Assembly (NCBI GenBank): GCA_045546615.1
Contig: JAZQDD010000053.1
Coordinates: 1 to 14,829 of the forward strand
Origin: CAG-390 sp045546615
Lineage (GTDB): Bacteria > Bacillota > Clostridia > Oscillospirales > CAG-272
Direction: 5' to 3'
Length of the DNA stretch: 14,829 nucleotides
The notes under the pieces are model-generated. The model had not been told where the DNA came from. It searched no databases and saw only the letters and a list, made by a program, of their open reading frames with translations. How positions within the stretch are numbered: the first letter of the stretch is position 1; each line of letters begins with the position of its first letter. The translations under genes were made by a program, and so were the position numbers. This document shows positions 13,565 through 14,829 of this stretch, piece by piece.

Positions 13565-14032
13565 TTAATTTTTCAGCCTGTCAAGCAAATTTTGCAAAAT
13601 TATCTGTGCGGAGAGAGTGTCGATAACGCCCTTGCGCTTTTTACCGCGCGTGTCCGTTTCGTTAAGATACCTTGCCGCCACCACGGTGGTGAGACGCTCA
13701 TCAACCATTATGACGGGAATGGACGCGAGGGAGGAGAGCGCGGCGGCAAACTCACGGCATCGGTCAGCGCGCGCGCCCTCTGTGCCGTCCATATTGCGCG
13801 GAAGTCCGACGGCGGCGCACACAGCACCCCTCTCGGCGGCGATACGCGCCGTCTCCTCGGCAGTCTTGGCAAGTCCGCCGACCTTTATATAGCCGATTCC
13901 CGAAGCGAGAAACCTCGATTCGTCGCTGATGGCAAGCCCCGTGCGCACGTCCCCGAAATCAACGGCTATTATCCTGCCGCGCGTGGCTCTTACCGTGTCA
14001 ATATCAGCAAATTTTGTCTTATCCTGTTCCAT
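13565..14032 (-). CDS. ruvX: RuvX/YqgF family Holliday junction resolvase-like nuclease
   Basis: A 155-residue RNase H-fold nuclease, linked in the literature to Holliday junction resolution and to 16S rRNA 5' end maturation. Visible motifs are AVDFGDVRTGLAIS (23-36, catalytic Asp25), VGLPRNMDG (75-83), DERLTT (111-116, Glu112) and Asp138 in the last helix, so the acidic triad is intact. It has about 18 extra N-terminal residues compared with the usual start near the first strand, but no ATG lies in between, and AAGGA precedes this ATG. It is first in an operon with the permease and serine dehydratase genes. Hairpin array 4 begins about 30 bases upstream of its start codon, in the place of a leader or promoter. 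Confidence 0.92.
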   Translation of the reverse strand: MEQDKTKFADIDTVRATRGRIIAVDFGDVRTGLAISDESRFLASGIGYIKVGGLAKTAEETARIAAERGAVCAAVGLPRNMDGTEGARADRCREFAAALSSLASIPVIMVDERLTTVVAARYLNETDTRGKKRKGVIDTLSAQIILQNLLDRLKN

Positions 14033-14061
14033 TATTTTTCCTTTTTTATTTTAATGTGAAT

Positions 14062-14203
14062 GCTTTTTGCGTAGCAAAAATCTACCTTAATATTTTGCGC
14101 AAGCAAAATATTTCACATTTGCCCAACGGGCAAATATTTCATCCGACGGAGTCGGATATCATCCACCGTAGGTGGATATCATTGAAAACGCGTGAGCGTT
14201 TTC
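14062..14203 (+). repeat. Modular hairpin array 4 (6 hairpins)
   Basis: Stems are at 14062-14070/14074-14082 (one mismatch), 14092-14098/14103-14109, 14117-14124/14128-14135, 14141-14147/14151-14157, 14161-14167/14171-14177 and 14184-14191/14196-14203. Plus-strand loops are GTA, GCAA, AAC, GGA, GTA and GTGA. The linkers change from ATTTCAC to ATATCATT within the array. It lies just upstream of the ruvX start on the other strand; the GCTTTTTGC hairpin, which is first in arrays 1, 2 and 3R, is nearest to ruvX. Confidence 0.9.
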
Positions 14204-14296
14204 CCCGCCGTGCGATTTGGCTGTGCCGAAGTTCGCACTTACAATTTGCCTCGCCCTTTGGGAGAGCCTTATTTGTGCAATTGCCTTTTAATAGTT

Positions 14297-14483
14297 CGTA
14301 GCCGTATTTTTGGTGCTAAACCCTAATAAATCAGTTTGTGCGAACATCAAGCGCCGTTTTTCTGCGGAAAAACGGCGAGATTCGCTCGTCGCGGCGCAGA
14401 ACATTGCGCCACGACTTCGGAATGACGCAAGAGAGTGCGCCGTTCCCGCTCTCTTTGAAGAATTTCGGAATGACGCGCCGGGT
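14297..14483. repeat. Long intergenic repeat, copy A
   Basis: This stretch of 187 bases recurs at 14643-14829 with only two differences. It contains an 11-bp hairpin (14352-14362 with 14367-14377, loop TGCG), a 6-bp one (14393-14398 with 14405-14410), and two copies of TTCGGAATGACGC. No reading frame in it looks like a protein. Homology to the second copy reaches further left in diverged form, to about 14235. The rest of the gene-free tract from 14204 shows only small dyads. Confidence 0.9.
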
Positions 14484-14508
14484 GCGCTATTCCATTTTCA
14501 ATAGGTAT

Positions 14509-14565
14509 GCTTTTTGCTTTGCAAAAAGCTTCCGAAACTTTGCACTTTGCACTCTGCACTTTGCA
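14509..14565 (+). repeat. Solitary GCTTTTTGC hairpin and CTTTGCA heptamer run
   Basis: The hairpin 14509-14517/14521-14529 (loop TTT) is the same module that opens arrays 1, 2, 3R and 4, here without the other modules. It is followed by four tandem heptamers CTTTGCA at 14538-14565, the third being CTCTGCA. It lies between the two copies of the long repeat. Confidence 0.85.
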
Positions 14566-14642
14566 CTTAAAAGGATGTTTGCACCCATAATTTGCCTCCA
14601 TTGTGTAAAGGGAGGCATATATATAAATCGTCGTAAATCGTG

Positions 14643-14829
14643 CGTAGCCGTATTTTTGGTGCTAAACCCTAATAAATCAGTTAGTGCGAACATCAAGCGC
14701 CGTTTTTCTGCGGAAAAACGGCGAGATTCGCTCGTCGCGGCGCAGAACATTGCGCCACGACTTCGGAATGACGCGAGAGAGTGCGCCGTTCCCGCTCTCT
14801 TTGAAGAATTTCGGAATGACGCGCCGGGT
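14643..14829. repeat. Long intergenic repeat, copy B (cut by the window edge)
   Basis: Same sequence as 14297-14483 at an offset of exactly 346 bases, differing at two positions (T to A near 14685, A to G near 14774). Upstream, AATTTGCCTC at 14589 matches AATTTGCCTC at 14243 at the same 346 offset, so the repeated unit is about 346 bases with a diverged left part. The right end is not seen. Confidence 0.9.

Noticed and set aside
12992..14059. 355-residue plus-strand frame, and the 308-residue one at 11642-12568
   Set aside because: Both are antisense to well-recognised genes (permease/ruvX and serine dehydratase), basic-rich and without family motifs. They arise from the GC-rich third positions of the true genes.
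13556..14061. yybP-ykoY (manganese) riboswitch upstream of the permease
   Set aside because: The permease directly follows ruvX with nine bases between, and the region before ruvX holds a hairpin array without the riboswitch's conserved loops.
14033..14090. Promoter for ruvX overlapping the first hairpin of array 4
   Set aside because: A TTGCTA and TAAAAT pair can be found on the minus strand with an 18-nt spacer, but the -35 lies in the hairpin and the match is weak; not firm enough to list as a feature.
49..14203. Integron attC sites or insertion sequences
   Set aside because: No integrase or transposase, no cassette genes between hairpins, no target-site duplications seen, and stems are much shorter than attC sites.

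Overview
The window reads as chromosomal DNA of a spore-forming member of the Clostridia (Bacillota), probably an uncultured gut lineage of the Oscillospirales/Ruminococcaceae kind. The grounds are GGAGG-type ribosome binding sites, a Bacillota gene order (rsgA, thiN, spoVM), an EF-P gene next to a CD1247-type gene, and an L-serine dehydratase of the iron-sulfur type. The finer placement is inference. No phage, plasmid, transposase, CRISPR, rRNA or tRNA gene was seen.

Layout. Positions 1-2075 hold a minus-strand pair, an SGNH-hydrolase-like lipoprotein and a short-chain dehydrogenase joined by an ATGA overlap, ending in a hairpin array and a perfect palindromic terminator at the left edge. 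A divergent promoter region (2107-2177) separates it from a plus-strand operon (2207-4157): rsgA, thiN, a 50-residue membrane protein and a 27-residue protein that I identify as SpoVM. After another hairpin array comes a radical SAM YgiQ-family gene (4322-6250), a membrane-anchored beta-propeller-like protein (6278-7768), a strongly promoted acidic exported protein (7919-9517) with its own terminator, and a flavin-reductase-family gene (9604-10128). This gene faces a minus-strand pair, efp and a CD1247-type gene with an Asp-Cys repeat tail (10388-11291). The two sides share one bidirectional terminator, flanked on each side by a hairpin array. On the minus strand from 14032 to 11414 runs a ruvX, putative manganese/arsenic permease, L-serine dehydratase operon. 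The right end (14204-14829) has no gene. It holds a tandem repeat of period 346 and a short heptamer run.

The feature least explained by known gene content is a family of modular hairpin arrays in five intergenic stretches: 49-322, 4168-4308, 10111-10210, 10259-10387 and 14062-14203. I count 33 short perfect or near-perfect hairpins separated by conserved 6-12 nt linkers (TTTCAC or ATCATT type). The stems differ from unit to unit while keeping base pairing. The loops are mostly GNA triloops or GNRA tetraloops on one strand, so each array has a polarity. The arrays abut or overlap stop codons, and two of them form the leader of a downstream gene (ygiQ and ruvX). They generate long spurious reading frames that should not be annotated as proteins.

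The genes themselves are mostly housekeeping: ribosome assembly (RsgA), thiamine diphosphate supply (ThiN), spore-coat anchoring (SpoVM), polyproline translation (EF-P), and replication/recombination or rRNA processing (RuvX). Codon choice divides them. The exported protein at 7919-9517, EF-P and the CD1247-type gene use GCT, GGT and GTT heavily, as highly expressed genes often do. The others prefer GCG, GCC and CGC.
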